64,000 nt of DNA from an uncultured Eubacteriales bacterium (GTDB lineage: Bacteria; Bacillota; Clostridia; Oscillospirales; CAG-272): NCBI GenBank assembly GCA_934525675.1, contig CAKSZH010000003.1, positions 131,077 through 195,076 of the forward strand, given 5' to 3'. Below the pieces are notes generated by a model. It was given only the letters and a program-made list of their open reading frames with translations, was not told the DNA's origin and did no database searches. Positions 52,925 through 62,764 of the stretch are shown one piece after another (position 1 is the stretch's first letter; every line of letters starts with the position of its first letter). Made by a program: the position numbers and the translations under genes.

Positions 52925-52964
52925 GTCCTTTCCGTGAGAATTTGCGGAAAGGACTTTCTTTTTT
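52925..52964 (+). terminator. Terminator of the DUF3343-desulfurase unit
   Basis: Perfect 10-bp stem GTCCTTTCCG / CGGAAAGGAC with a 10-base loop, followed by TTTCTTTTTT. Confidence 0.93.
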
Positions 52965-52974
52965 ATACTGTTTA

Positions 52975-52983
52975 TGTTATAAT
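52975..52983 (+). promoter_or_regulatory. Extended -10 promoter
   Basis: TGT followed by TATAAT (52978-52983); the -35 region overlaps the terminator and is poor. It drives the gene at 53017. Confidence 0.6.
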
Positions 52984-53016
52984 CAATATATATTGTTTTT
53001 ACATAGGGGGTGCGGT

Positions 53017-54264
53017 ATGGATCGGACATATTCGCTTTCCGAATACCTTTTCTGGCGGGGGGATCTGTCTTTTCCCGCGTCCGGGGAAAAGGACCGGATC
53101 TCTGTTCCCACGGCGCCGTTTTCCGAGGTGGACGGGCTGATCCTGTCTGCCATGTCCTATGCGGATTTCCGCGGCGTGGACGGGGAACATGTGCTGCCGT
53201 TTCCCGCCGCGGGCATTGCGCTTTCGCCCGGGCAGCTTACGGAGGACGGCAGAAAGATTCTCAAGACCGATGTGCAGCAGTTCGCGGAACAGCTTTACCG
53301 TACCCGCCGTTTCTCGGAGCTGTCCCTGACCGGGTACGTCAGCGAAACCGACGTGTCGGCGGAACAGCAGTTTGCCGCCATGACGTTCCTGCTTCCCGAC
53401 AAAAGCCCTGTGGTCGTATTCCGCGGGACCGATGAGTCGCTTGTCGGCTGGAAAGAGGATTGCAACATGAGCTATCTGCCGAGTATTCCTTCACAGGGCA
53501 AGGCGGTGCGTTACCTGAACCGGATCGCGGCGCGTTATCCGGGCGATATCCATGTTGTGGGACATTCCAAAGGCGGCAACCTGGCGATCTTTGCGTCGGT
53601 CGGTGCCGACCCGTCCGTCCGTGCGCGTATCCGGAATGTGTACAGCTACGACGGCCCCGGTTTTGACGAGAGCTTCGTGCGTTCGGATGCGTTTTCCGGA
53701 GTTGCGGACCGCATTGTGACCTTCATTCCGGAATCCTCGCTTGTCGGCGGATTCTTTTTCCGCGGCGGAAAAACGGAATATGTTCTTTCCGCCGAGCGCG
53801 GACTGATGCAGCATAAGCCGCTTTCGTGGTATGCCGTGGGGGATCGGCTTTCCCGCGCCGACGGACGGTCGGAATTCGGGAAACGCATGGACGACAGCAT
53901 CCGGAACGGCATTGATACGGTCCCGAAGGAGGACAGGCGGGAATTTGTCGAACTGTTATTTCAGCTTCTCGGCGCGACCAAGGCGGAGACGCTTGGTCAG
54001 TTGACGGGAACGGGGCTTGGCAGTCTGCTTGCGCTCAGAAACTCCTATCGCAATTTCGACCGGGAAACCAGACAGCGGTTCCGTCAGCTCTTTTTGCGGA
54101 TCACCGCGCTTCAGAGAGAGCCGAAAGAGAAGAAGACCGGACTTATTTCCGATCGGGAACAAAAGAAAAACGGGATGCCCGAAGAGAGCGCCGGGGAGAC
54201 CATGTCCTTCCCCGAAGGACTTGCCGTGGTATCCGGAAGAACGGAAACGGAGGATAAACGATGA
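53017..54264 (+). CDS. Mbeg1-like (DUF2974) alpha/beta-hydrolase
   Basis: A 415-residue predicted lipase-like hydrolase of the Mbeg1/DUF2974 family. The nucleophile elbow GHSKGGNLA has Ser184; the family segments TAPFSEVDGLILSAMSY near the start and VVFRGTDESLVGWKED are clear, and an acid (SYDGPGFDE) follows. The last 90 residues are polar and unconserved. No signal peptide, so cytoplasmic. Substrate unknown. The stop overlaps the start of the carboxypeptidase gene (ATGA). Confidence 0.88.
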   Translation: MDRTYSLSEYLFWRGDLSFPASGEKDRISVPTAPFSEVDGLILSAMSYADFRGVDGEHVLPFPAAGIALSPGQLTEDGRKILKTDVQQFAEQLYRTRRFSELSLTGYVSETDVSAEQQFAAMTFLLPDKSPVVVFRGTDESLVGWKEDCNMSYLPSIPSQGKAVRYLNRIAARYPGDIHVVGHSKGGNLAIFASVGADPSVRARIRNVYSYDGPGFDESFVRSDAFSGVADRIVTFIPESSLVGGFFFRGGKTEYVLSAERGLMQHKPLSWYAVGDRLSRADGRSEFGKRMDDSIRNGIDTVPKEDRREFVELLFQLLGATKAETLGQLTGTGLGSLLALRNSYRNFDRETRQRFRQLFLRITALQREPKEKKTGLISDREQKKNGMPEESAGETMSFPEGLAVVSGRTETEDKR

Positions 54265-55214
54265 AGAGACGACTGCGGTTTTTCTCTCTGCTACTTGCCG
54301 TTTGCCTGTGCTTCGGCGCGCTGACGGCATTTCTTGCCTCCTGTTCCGGCACGCCCCGCGCGACCCTGCACGAGCCGGGAGACAACGGATATATCCCGAC
54401 CTCGGCGAACCTGCTTGATTTCGCGATTGACGCTGGACAGGCGTTCGTTTACGATATGGATGCGGGGGAATACCTGTATCTGAAGGGCGAGGCGCGGGTC
54501 CTGTACCCCGCAAGTACGACCAAGCTTCTGACCATTCTCTATGTCCTGACCCTGCTTTCTCCCGATACCCTCGTTACGGCGGGAGAAGAGGTCGGCATGA
54601 TTGCCCACGGATCGTCGATTGCGTATATCAAACGTGGGCATACTCTTACCGTGGAGATGCTGATCGAGGGAGTTTTGCTTCCGTCCGGCAATGATGCGGC
54701 ATACGTGCTTGCCGCCGCGGGCGGGAGAGCGCTTCTCGGCAATCCGGATGCCGGTGCAAAAGAGGCGGTGGACGTGTTCGTGGACGGTATGAACCGCTAC
54801 GGTGAAAAGATCGGACTCTGCGGAAGCAGATTCCTCTCGCCGGACGGTAACACCGAGGAAGCGCATTATTCCACCGTTGAAGATATGACGATTATTGCAC
54901 GGCTTGCGGCGGATAATGCAGATATCATGAGGTACGCGGGCTTGTCTGAGGATGACGTGACCTACGCAAGCGGCGAAACCAATCATTGGGTAAACACCAA
55001 TCTTATGCTTGATCCCGACAGCGAGTTTTACGATTCCGCGGTGACGGGGCTAAAAACCGGCTCGCTCGGGAAAGGTAAATACAGCGTGATTGTCACGGCA
55101 GAGCTTGCCGGAAAGCGGTATCTGATCGGCGTTTTCGCGGCAAAGACCAAATCGGAGCGCTTTCAGGATGCCCGCCGGATTCTGGAAGGACTCCGGGAGC
55201 GCGCTTCCGTATGA
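54261..55214 (+). CDS. D-alanyl-D-alanine carboxypeptidase, S11 family lipoprotein
   Basis: A 317-residue penicillin-binding protein that trims the last D-Ala from peptidoglycan stem peptides. The N-terminus is a lipoprotein signal with lipobox FLASC (Cys28). Catalytic motifs are Ser85-x-x-Lys88 (ASTTK), Ser132-Gly-Asn134 and Lys265-Thr-Gly (LKTGS). It lacks the C-terminal beta domain and amphipathic anchor of DacA, consistent with lipid anchoring instead. Coupled to the Mbeg1-like gene by ATGA overlap. Confidence 0.92.
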   Translation: MKRRLRFFSLLLAVCLCFGALTAFLASCSGTPRATLHEPGDNGYIPTSANLLDFAIDAGQAFVYDMDAGEYLYLKGEARVLYPASTTKLLTILYVLTLLSPDTLVTAGEEVGMIAHGSSIAYIKRGHTLTVEMLIEGVLLPSGNDAAYVLAAAGGRALLGNPDAGAKEAVDVFVDGMNRYGEKIGLCGSRFLSPDGNTEEAHYSTVEDMTIIARLAADNADIMRYAGLSEDDVTYASGETNHWVNTNLMLDPDSEFYDSAVTGLKTGSLGKGKYSVIVTAELAGKRYLIGVFAAKTKSERFQDARRILEGLRERASV

Positions 55215-55290
55215 TCCGGCTCCGGGAATTCCGGCTTACATTGACGGATCGGTCAAAAAATGATTTCCGACCGGTCACAGAGGTAGAGTA

Positions 55291-56535
55291 ATGAATCAGT
55301 TTTCCGAGAATACAACTTTCGTCCCCGCGGGAACGGGAATGCGGAGCATCTGCTCCATCTATAAAATCGGCAGGGGACCCTCCAGTTCGCATACCATGGG
55401 ACCGGAAAAAGCGGCGCTTTTGTTCCTTGACCGTTACCCCGATGCGGACTTCTATACCGTAAAGCTCTACGGCTCGCTCGCCTTGACGGGAAAGGGACAC
55501 GGCACCGACCGCATCCTTGCACAAACGCTTCCGAAAGGGAAGTGCGAGGTGATTTTCTGCCCCGGTGTAACGGGGCTTCCGCACCCAAACACCATGGACT
55601 TTTATGCAAAGAAAAACGGGGCGGAGATCGGCTTTCTCCGGGTGTTCAGCATCGGGGGAGGTGACATTCTGCTTGACGGGGAAGATGCGATCGCGGAAGC
55701 AGAGGTCTACCCCCATCGCCACTTTTCCGATATTGCGGAGTATTGCCGCAAAAGAGGAATACGTCTTCCGGAGTATGCGGACGAGGTGGAGGGAGAATCG
55801 CTTGCCCGGCATCTGCCACTTGTCTGGGAAACCATGAAATCCGCCGTATCAAACGGACTTGCAGGAACAGGAGAGCTGCCCGGGGGGCTTCATGTGCAGA
55901 GAAAAGCGGGGTATCTGTATCACCAGAACCCGAAGAATGAAGACGCGGTCACCAGAGAGAACCGCCTGATCTGTGCGTATGCCTTTGCCGTCAGCGAGGA
56001 AAACGCTGCAAACGGGCGGATTGTTACTGCGCCGACCTGCGGCTCCTGCGGAATTCTTCCGGCCGTGCTTCTTTATGAGCAGGAGCGGCTCGGCAGAACC
56101 GATGAAGACATTTACCGTGCCCTCGCGGTCGCGGGGCTGGTCGGAAATATTATCCGTACCAACGCGTCGATCAGCGGCGCGGAATGCGGCTGTCAGGCGG
56201 AGGTCGGCAGTGCCTGTTCCATGGCGGCGGCAGCACTCGCAGAGCTGTACGACATGCGGATCGACCAGATCGAATATGCAGCCGAGGTGGCGATGGAGCA
56301 TCATCTCGGACTGACCTGCGATCCGATCGGAGGGCTTGTACAGATTCCCTGTATCGAACGCAACGCGGTCGCCGCCATGCGTGCGATCAACGCGGTCAAC
56401 CTTGCCAACTTCCTGACGGACACGAGAAAAATTTCGTTTGATCTTGTTGTGGATACGATGTATGAAACGGGGAAGGATCTGTCCCGAAGCTACAAGGAGA
56501 CTTCCGAGGGCGGATTGGCAAAGCTCTATCACTGA
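55291..56535 (+). CDS. sdaA: L-serine ammonia-lyase, single-chain iron-sulfur type
   Basis: A 414-residue enzyme that deaminates L-serine to pyruvate with a 4Fe-4S cluster. The N-terminal beta domain starts SICSIYKIGRGPSSSHTMGP; the alpha domain has TAPTCGSCGILPAV, CGCQAEVGSACSMAAAA and CDPIGGLVQIPCIERN, supplying the cluster cysteines. Unlike the two-subunit SdaAA/SdaAB of many Bacillota, both domains are fused. Serine carbon also feeds the folate pool used by the metF-metH genes that follow. Confidence 0.95.
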   Translation: MNQFSENTTFVPAGTGMRSICSIYKIGRGPSSSHTMGPEKAALLFLDRYPDADFYTVKLYGSLALTGKGHGTDRILAQTLPKGKCEVIFCPGVTGLPHPNTMDFYAKKNGAEIGFLRVFSIGGGDILLDGEDAIAEAEVYPHRHFSDIAEYCRKRGIRLPEYADEVEGESLARHLPLVWETMKSAVSNGLAGTGELPGGLHVQRKAGYLYHQNPKNEDAVTRENRLICAYAFAVSEENAANGRIVTAPTCGSCGILPAVLLYEQERLGRTDEDIYRALAVAGLVGNIIRTNASISGAECGCQAEVGSACSMAAAALAELYDMRIDQIEYAAEVAMEHHLGLTCDPIGGLVQIPCIERNAVAAMRAINAVNLANFLTDTRKISFDLVVDTMYETGKDLSRSYKETSEGGLAKLYH

Positions 56536-56637
56536 CCCCGTGCGCACTGCAGCGTGAAATCCGGCGAAATGTTATCGCCGACAGAATCAAAGACAACAAT
56601 GAAGTATGACTCCGAAACAGAAAGGAACCTGACAGAT

Positions 56638-57498
56638 ATGAAGATTACAGACATTCTCGCCGGAGAAAAGCCAAGCCTTTCCTTTGAGGTATTCCCGCCG
56701 AAAAGCGGGGATGCCTTTGACAGTGTACGGGAGGTGACCGAAAAGATCGCCGCCCTTCATCCGTCGTTCATGAGCGTAACCTACGGTGCGGGCGGAGGGA
56801 CCTCCGCGTATACCCTTGAGATCGCTGAAAATCTGTCTGCGCACGGTGTGACTTCGCTTGCCCATCTGACCTGTGTTTCCTCCACAAAGGCAGATATCAA
56901 AGCGCGTCTGACCGCACTCCGGGAGGCGGGGATCGAAAATATACTTGCGCTTCGCGGGGACATTCCCGCGGGAGACGAAAATTGGGAGCGGGAGTATCAC
57001 TACGCAAGCGAGTTGACGGCGGATATCCGCGCGTTCGGCGGTTTCTGCATCGGCGGCGCATGCTATCCGGAAAGCCATCCGGACAGTCCGACCGGTTTTG
57101 CTGATATTGAAAATCTCCGTCGTAAAGTGGAGGCGGGGTGTGAGTTTCTGACGACTCAGATGTTTTTCGACAACAACATCTATTATAATTTTCTTTATCG
57201 TCTCCGTGAGAGCGGGATCGGCGTGCCCGTCATTGCGGGGATCATGCCGGTGACCAACCCGAAATCCATCCGGCGTATCTGCGCCATTTCCGGTACGGCG
57301 CTCCCCCAGCGGTTCGTGCGAATCGTCGACCGCTTCGGCGACACACCGGGCGCCATGCGGCAGGCGGGCATCGCTTACGCGACCGAGCAGATCGTCGATC
57401 TGCTTGCCAACGGCGTGAAGGCAGTTCATGTGTATTCCATGAACAAACCGGAAATTGCAGAAGCAATCCTCCGGAACCTCTCGGAGATACTCAAATGA
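56638..57498 (+). CDS. metF: 5,10-methylenetetrahydrofolate reductase
   Basis: A 286-residue flavin TIM-barrel enzyme making 5-methyl-THF for methionine synthesis. Segments LSFEVFPPKSGDAF (catalytic Glu), MSVTYGAGGG, ILALRGDIP and FLTTQMFFDN are typical. ATG 56638 follows AAAGGAACC and gives the family N-terminus. It overlaps the next gene by 4 bases (ATGA). No S-box or other riboswitch precedes it; the spacer is only about 100 bases. Confidence 0.95.
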   Translation: MKITDILAGEKPSLSFEVFPPKSGDAFDSVREVTEKIAALHPSFMSVTYGAGGGTSAYTLEIAENLSAHGVTSLAHLTCVSSTKADIKARLTALREAGIENILALRGDIPAGDENWEREYHYASELTADIRAFGGFCIGGACYPESHPDSPTGFADIENLRRKVEAGCEFLTTQMFFDNNIYYNFLYRLRESGIGVPVIAGIMPVTNPKSIRRICAISGTALPQRFVRIVDRFGDTPGAMRQAGIAYATEQIVDLLANGVKAVHVYSMNKPEIAEAILRNLSEILK

Positions 57499-58124
57499 TT
57501 TTGGTACCGTCGGACGCATTTACTGTCAGCGAGCGGGAGATCGCTCTTCGTCTGGGGCTCCTGAAGGGGACTGCCTCCGCAAAAGATTCACCTCTTCGGG
57601 AGAGTATGAACGGTGGAGGGGATTTTTGGGGGCTTCCCGTCGGGGAAGCGCTCTCTGAACTCCGCCGCGCGGCGCAGTGCGCCTATACCTTCCGCGAAAG
57701 CGGCGTTTGTGTCTCTCCCGACGGGGAGACCTGCATCTTCGGCTTCGGAGCCGTCCGGAGCCGCGCGCTTGCAAAATATCTTGACGGCGCGGAGGAGGTT
57801 TATGTATTTGCGGCAACGCTCGGCGTCGGCGCGGATCGTATCATCCGGGCGGCGGGGTACCGCGGCGTGCTTGCCCAGTATGTGACCGACGCAGTCGCAT
57901 CGGCGATGATTGAGTCGCTGTGCGATTTTGCCGCGGCAGAACTGCCACTCCTCACCCGTTCCCGTTTCAGCCCCGGTTACGGCGATCTGCCGCTTGAGGT
58001 TCAGCCGATGCTTCTCGGCTTTCTCGGAGCCGACAGAGAGCTCGGTATCCGACTTTCGGAAAGTCTCCTGATGACGCCGACCAAGTCCGTGAGCGCGATC
58101 TTCCGGATTGAGAAGAATGACTGA
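57495..58124 (+). CDS. Methionine synthase activation-domain protein
   Basis: A 209-residue protein equal to the vitamin B12-dependent methionine synthase activation domain as a separate chain. It has RFSPGYGDLPL and LLMTPTKSVSAIF, the AdoMet-binding and core segments. In this lineage MetH lacks its own activation domain, and this protein is expected to help reductive remethylation of cob(II)alamin in trans. Placed between metF and metH and translationally coupled to metF. Confidence 0.93.
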   Translation: MILVPSDAFTVSEREIALRLGLLKGTASAKDSPLRESMNGGGDFWGLPVGEALSELRRAAQCAYTFRESGVCVSPDGETCIFGFGAVRSRALAKYLDGAEEVYVFAATLGVGADRIIRAAGYRGVLAQYVTDAVASAMIESLCDFAAAELPLLTRSRFSPGYGDLPLEVQPMLLGFLGADRELGIRLSESLLMTPTKSVSAIFRIEKND

Positions 58125-58190
58125 TTGAACGGGACAATTGACAAAGAAAGGGCGTTTCCTTTTCTGACGACGGAAACGAAGGTTCCTATC

Positions 58191-60587
58191 ATGAAAACTG
58201 TCTTAGAAAGACTCAAAGAGGGAAGACTGTACTTTGACGGCGGAACCGGAACGGTGCTTCAGTCGATGGGGCTTGCCGCGGGCGAGCTTCCGGAGGCGTG
58301 GAACCTCACACATCCGGACTGCGTGACCGAACTGCACCGCCGCTATTTTGCTGCGGGCGCGGATATGATCAAAACCAATACGTTCGGGGTCAATTCGCTC
58401 AAGTACGGAAATGCGGAAGCGTATCTCCGCGCGGCGATCCGGTGTGCAAACGACGCACGGCGGGATTACCCCGACCGCTTTGTCGCGCTGGATATCGGAC
58501 CTACGGGGAAGCTGCTCGCCCCCTACGGACCGCTTTCCTTTGAGGACGCGGTGGAGGTATACGCCGGAACCATCCGTCTTGCCGTGGAGATCGGCGGGGT
58601 CGACCTTATTCTCATCGAAACCATGACCGATTGCTATGAGACCAAAGCGGCGGTGCTCGCGGCAAAGGAAAACTGCTCGCTGCCGGTTTTTGTGACCAAC
58701 GCCTACGATGCGTCCGGCAAACTCATGACGGGCGCCACGCCCGCCGCCATGGTTGCAATGCTCGAGGGGCTTGGCGTGGACGCGCTCGGGTGTAACTGCT
58801 CCTGCGGACCTGACCTGATGATCCCGGTCGTAAAAGAACTTGCCGCGCACGCGTCGGTCCCCGTGATCGCCAACCCCAACGCGGGATTACCCGAAACCGA
58901 CGCGGACGGGAACCTGTTTTACACCGTTACCCCGGAGCAGTTTGCCGACGGAATGCGGGAAATGGTGATTGCCGGCGCGACGGTCATCGGCGGCTGTTGC
59001 GGAACGACGCCGGACTATCTGGAAGCGACTGTCCGGGCAACGCGCGACATGGTTTACCGCCTGCCGCAAGCGAAACGGGAGACGGTCGTTTCTTCCGGCA
59101 CGCACACCGTGACCTTCGGAAATTCGCCGGTGCTCATCGGCGAGAGAATCAACCCGACGGGCAAAAAGAGGATCCGGCAGGCGCTCCTTGACGGGGACTA
59201 CGATCTGATTCTTTCCGAGGGTGTCAGACAGGCGGATGCGGGCGCGATGATGCTCGATGTCAACGCGGGACTTCCCGGAATTGATGAAGCGGAAGCGGTC
59301 AGCACCATCGTGCGCCGCCTGCAGGCGGTATGCGACCTGCCGCTTCAGATTGATACGACAGATGCCAAAGCCATGGAGCGCGCTATGCGTATCTGTAATG
59401 GTAAACCGCTCGTCAATTCGGTGAACGGAAGCCGCGAAAGCATGGAGAAGATTTTCCCGCTCGTGAAGAAATACGGCGGCTGTGTGATCGCGCTCACCAT
59501 GGACGAGAACGGGATCCCCGAAACCGCCGAGGGTCGCTTTGAGATCGCCCGCCGGATTGCGGAAACCGCGGCGGAGTACGGGATTCCGAAGCACGACATC
59601 ATTGCCGACCCGCTCACGCTGACGGTGTCCTCCGGGGACGAAAACGCAAAAATCACGCTTGACGCGGTTGCGCTCATCAAGGAAAAACTCGGCATTTGTA
59701 CAAGCCTCGGCGTTTCCAATGTTTCCTTCGGGCTTCCCGACCGGGAGGCGGTGAATGCTGCCTTCTTCCTGATGGCGCTTTCCCGCGGACTGGATGCCGC
59801 AATCATGAATCCGTTTTCCGCGGAAATGATGCGGGCTTATCATCTTTACCGGATGCTCGCGGGGAAGGATTCCCATTGCTGCGGATACCTTTCGTTTGCC
59901 GCAGAACATCCCGCGTCAGCTACCGCAAGTACGACAACCTCCCCGGCGGGAAATCCCTCCGCCTCTGCCGTCGGTACGGTGGGGACCCTTTCCGGCGCGA
60001 TCGAACGCGGACTGTCCGACACGGCAAGATCGCTGACGCTTGCGCTTCTTGAGAATACCGAACCGCTTGAGATCATTGAACACGAGATTGTTCCCGCGCT
60101 CAACCGTGTCGGTGTTGCGTTTGAGAAAAAGCAGGCATATCTTCCTCAGCTTCTCATGGCGGCGGATGCCGCTTCCGCCGCGTTCGCCGTCATCAAAGAA
60201 AAAATGCCCTCGGCGGCGGACCCGGACAAGCGGATTGTGATTGCGACAGTCAGGGGAGACCTGCATGACATCGGTAAAAATATCGTTCGCGTTCTGCTTG
60301 AGAACTTTGGGTTTTACGTGGAAGATCTCGGCAGGGACGTTCCCCCGGAAACGGTTGCAGAGGCGGCAAAAGGCTGTCGGCTGGTCGGGCTTTCCGCACT
60401 CATGACCACGACCGTCCCCGCAATGGAGGAGACCATCCGGCTTGTGCACGAAGTGTCACCGGGAACGCGTGTCATGGTCGGCGGCGCGGTGCTGACCGAG
60501 GAATACGCCGCCCGCATCGGCGCGGACTTTTATGCCGCCGACGCGATGGGTGCGGTCCGGATCGCGGAAACCGTCTTCGGCAAATAA
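58191..60587 (+). CDS. metH: Cobalamin-dependent methionine synthase, without activation domain
   Basis: A 798-residue enzyme transferring a methyl group from 5-methyl-THF to homocysteine. Order: homocysteine domain (about 1-290) with zinc cysteines in ALGCNCSCGP and GGCCGTTPDY; pterin domain (about 315-570) from VLIGERINPTGKKR; helical cap; B12 domain (about 670-798) with DLHDIGKNI, where His692 is the cobalt ligand. A Ser/Ala/Thr-rich linker sits at about 580-605. The C-terminal activation domain of E. coli MetH is absent and encoded upstream. The start has only a weak site (GAAGG). Confidence 0.95.
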   Translation: MKTVLERLKEGRLYFDGGTGTVLQSMGLAAGELPEAWNLTHPDCVTELHRRYFAAGADMIKTNTFGVNSLKYGNAEAYLRAAIRCANDARRDYPDRFVALDIGPTGKLLAPYGPLSFEDAVEVYAGTIRLAVEIGGVDLILIETMTDCYETKAAVLAAKENCSLPVFVTNAYDASGKLMTGATPAAMVAMLEGLGVDALGCNCSCGPDLMIPVVKELAAHASVPVIANPNAGLPETDADGNLFYTVTPEQFADGMREMVIAGATVIGGCCGTTPDYLEATVRATRDMVYRLPQAKRETVVSSGTHTVTFGNSPVLIGERINPTGKKRIRQALLDGDYDLILSEGVRQADAGAMMLDVNAGLPGIDEAEAVSTIVRRLQAVCDLPLQIDTTDAKAMERAMRICNGKPLVNSVNGSRESMEKIFPLVKKYGGCVIALTMDENGIPETAEGRFEIARRIAETAAEYGIPKHDIIADPLTLTVSSGDENAKITLDAVALIKEKLGICTSLGVSNVSFGLPDREAVNAAFFLMALSRGLDAAIMNPFSAEMMRAYHLYRMLAGKDSHCCGYLSFAAEHPASATASTTTSPAGNPSASAVGTVGTLSGAIERGLSDTARSLTLALLENTEPLEIIEHEIVPALNRVGVAFEKKQAYLPQLLMAADAASAAFAVIKEKMPSAADPDKRIVIATVRGDLHDIGKNIVRVLLENFGFYVEDLGRDVPPETVAEAAKGCRLVGLSALMTTTVPAMEETIRLVHEVSPGTRVMVGGAVLTEEYAARIGADFYAADAMGAVRIAETVFGK

Positions 60588-60748
60588 ACGCCGCGGTTCT
60601 GCGTTGCTTCGCTCCGACCTTTTACGGCGCGGAATCTGTCGTCGGGAGGGCGGAGCGATTCGTATTATCGGGCGCCCCGCCGTCACCCCTTCGGATTGTG
60701 TTGCCCGGAGCGCAACCGGAATATCAACGGAAAGGAATCGATGATTTC

Positions 60749-62755
60749 ATGGAGAAACATCAGTTTATACTGAAAAGCGAATATACCCCGACAGGCGACC
60801 AGCCACAGGCGATCCGCAAACTCGCCGACGGGATTCTGCGCGGGGACCGTTGCCAGACGCTGCTCGGCGTGACCGGCTCCGGCAAGACCTTCACAATGGC
60901 AAACGTCATCAAGGAGGTCAACCGCCCGACGCTGATCCTGGAGCCAAACAAAACGCTCGCGGCACAGGTCTGCTCCGAAATGCGGGAGTTCTTTCCCGAT
61001 TCCGCCGTGGAATTCTTTGTGTCGTATTACGATTACTATCAGCCGGAGGCATACATCCCCGGCAAGGATATGTACATCGAAAAGGATGCACTCATCAACG
61101 ACGAGATCGACCGCCTCCGCCACAGCGCGACGAGCGCCCTGTTTGAGCGCAACGACGTCATCATTGTGGCGAGCGTCTCCTGCATTTATTCGCTCGGCGA
61201 TCCGCAGGAATATGAGGGACTTCTGATCCCGCTCCGTCCCGGAATGCCCCTGTCGCGGGACGAACTGGTGCACCGTCTGATTGCTATCAGCTACGACCGC
61301 AACGATATGAACCTTGTCCGCCACACCTTTCGTGTCCGCGGGGATACCGTGGAGATCATCCCGGCTGCGGTCGGGGATAAGGCGATCCGGGTGGAATTTT
61401 TCGGCGACGAGATCGACCGTCTGTCCGAGATCAACATTGTGACGGGCGAGGTGCTCCGCGACCTTGTTTACGCAGCGGTCTTTCCCGCGACTCACTATGC
61501 CGTTTCCGACGACAAGCGCGAGCACGCACTCGCCGTCATTGAAAAGGAAATGGAGGAACGTTCCCGCTGGTTTGAGGAACAGGGAAAACTTATCGAGGCA
61601 CAGCGTATCCGCGAACGGGTTAAGTACGACCTTGAAATGATCCGCGAGGTCGGGTACTGCTCCGGCGTGGAAAATTATTCCCGTGTGCTGTCGGGCAGGG
61701 AACCGGGTGCGACGCCGTATACCCTCCTTGATTATTTCCCGCCGGATTACGTCATGTTCGTGGACGAGTCCCACGTCACGCTTCCGCAGGTACGCGGTAT
61801 GAGCGGCGGGGATACCGCAAGAAAGAAGAATCTGGTCGATTTCGGTTTCCGCCTGCCGTCCGCTTACGACAACCGCCCCCTGTATTTCAACGAATTTGAA
61901 GAAAAGATTCATCAGGCGGTCTTTGTCAGCGCAACGCCGCAGGAGTACGAAAAGGAGCACTCCACCCAGATCGTGGAGCAGATCATCCGCCCGACGGGAC
62001 TGCTGGACCCCGAGGTAGATGTCCGCCCCGTGGAGGGGCAGGTGGATGACCTGCTCGGTGAGATCCGCGACCGCGTTACAAAGAAGGAGCGCGTGCTCGT
62101 CACCACTCTGACCAAGAAGATGGCGGAGGATCTGACCGACTACCTCGAAAACAACGGTGTCAAGGTCCGTTATATACATTATAATGTAGAAACCATGGAG
62201 CGTATGGAGATCATCCGCGACCTCCGTCTCGGCGTCTTTGACGTCCTGGTCGGTATCAATCTGCTCCGCGAAGGGCTGGACCTGCCCGAAGTGTCGCTTG
62301 TCGCTATCCTTGACGCGGATAAGGAGGGTTTCCTCCGCGCGGAAACCTCGCTTATTCAGACCATCGGACGCGCCGCAAGAAACGCGCACGGCAAGGTCAT
62401 CATGTACGCAGATACCGTGACCGGATCCATGCGCCGCGCCATTGCGGAAACCAACCGCCGCCGCAAGATTCAGATGGCATACAACGAAGCGCACGGTATT
62501 ACCCCGAAAACCGTCGTCAAGGGAATCCGCGATATCATCGAGCTTGGCACGGATGCCAAGGATCAGGGCGGCGAAAAGAAACGCGGAAAGCGGGAGAGTA
62601 CAAGGGAAGTCAAGCGCATGAGTACCGCCGAGCGCGAGGCAATGATTGCAAAGCTGACTGCCGAAATGAAAGCTGCGTCCCAGCATCTGGAATTCGAGCA
62701 GGCGGCGTTTCTCCGAGACAAAATCAAGGAACTGCGCACCGCGAAGACCAAGTGA
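60749..62755 (+). CDS. uvrB: Excinuclease ABC subunit B
   Basis: A 668-residue DNA-damage-verifying helicase-like subunit of UvrABC. Walker A GVTGSGKTF, the beta-hairpin region YYDYYQPEAYIPG, DESHVTLPQ and the helicase motif VI QTIGRAARN are intact; the C-terminal UVR motif for UvrC contact is at about 630-665 (EFEQAAFLRDKIKEL). ATG 60749 has AAAGGA 12 bases upstream. It converges on DUF4363 with only 9 bases between the stops. Confidence 0.97.
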   Translation: MEKHQFILKSEYTPTGDQPQAIRKLADGILRGDRCQTLLGVTGSGKTFTMANVIKEVNRPTLILEPNKTLAAQVCSEMREFFPDSAVEFFVSYYDYYQPEAYIPGKDMYIEKDALINDEIDRLRHSATSALFERNDVIIVASVSCIYSLGDPQEYEGLLIPLRPGMPLSRDELVHRLIAISYDRNDMNLVRHTFRVRGDTVEIIPAAVGDKAIRVEFFGDEIDRLSEINIVTGEVLRDLVYAAVFPATHYAVSDDKREHALAVIEKEMEERSRWFEEQGKLIEAQRIRERVKYDLEMIREVGYCSGVENYSRVLSGREPGATPYTLLDYFPPDYVMFVDESHVTLPQVRGMSGGDTARKKNLVDFGFRLPSAYDNRPLYFNEFEEKIHQAVFVSATPQEYEKEHSTQIVEQIIRPTGLLDPEVDVRPVEGQVDDLLGEIRDRVTKKERVLVTTLTKKMAEDLTDYLENNGVKVRYIHYNVETMERMEIIRDLRLGVFDVLVGINLLREGLDLPEVSLVAILDADKEGFLRAETSLIQTIGRAARNAHGKVIMYADTVTGSMRRAIAETNRRRKIQMAYNEAHGITPKTVVKGIRDIIELGTDAKDQGGEKKRGKRESTREVKRMSTAEREAMIAKLTAEMKAASQHLEFEQAAFLRDKIKELRTAKTK

Positions 62756-62764
62756 CAAGGTCCT

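Noticed and set aside
56536..56637. SAM or cobalamin riboswitch before metF
   Set aside because: The spacer is about 100 bases and lacks the conserved S-box or cobalamin-box words; only a small GGCG/CGCC hairpin is present.
60683..62758. 691-codon open frame opposite uvrB
   Set aside because: Antisense shadow of uvrB, same reasoning.
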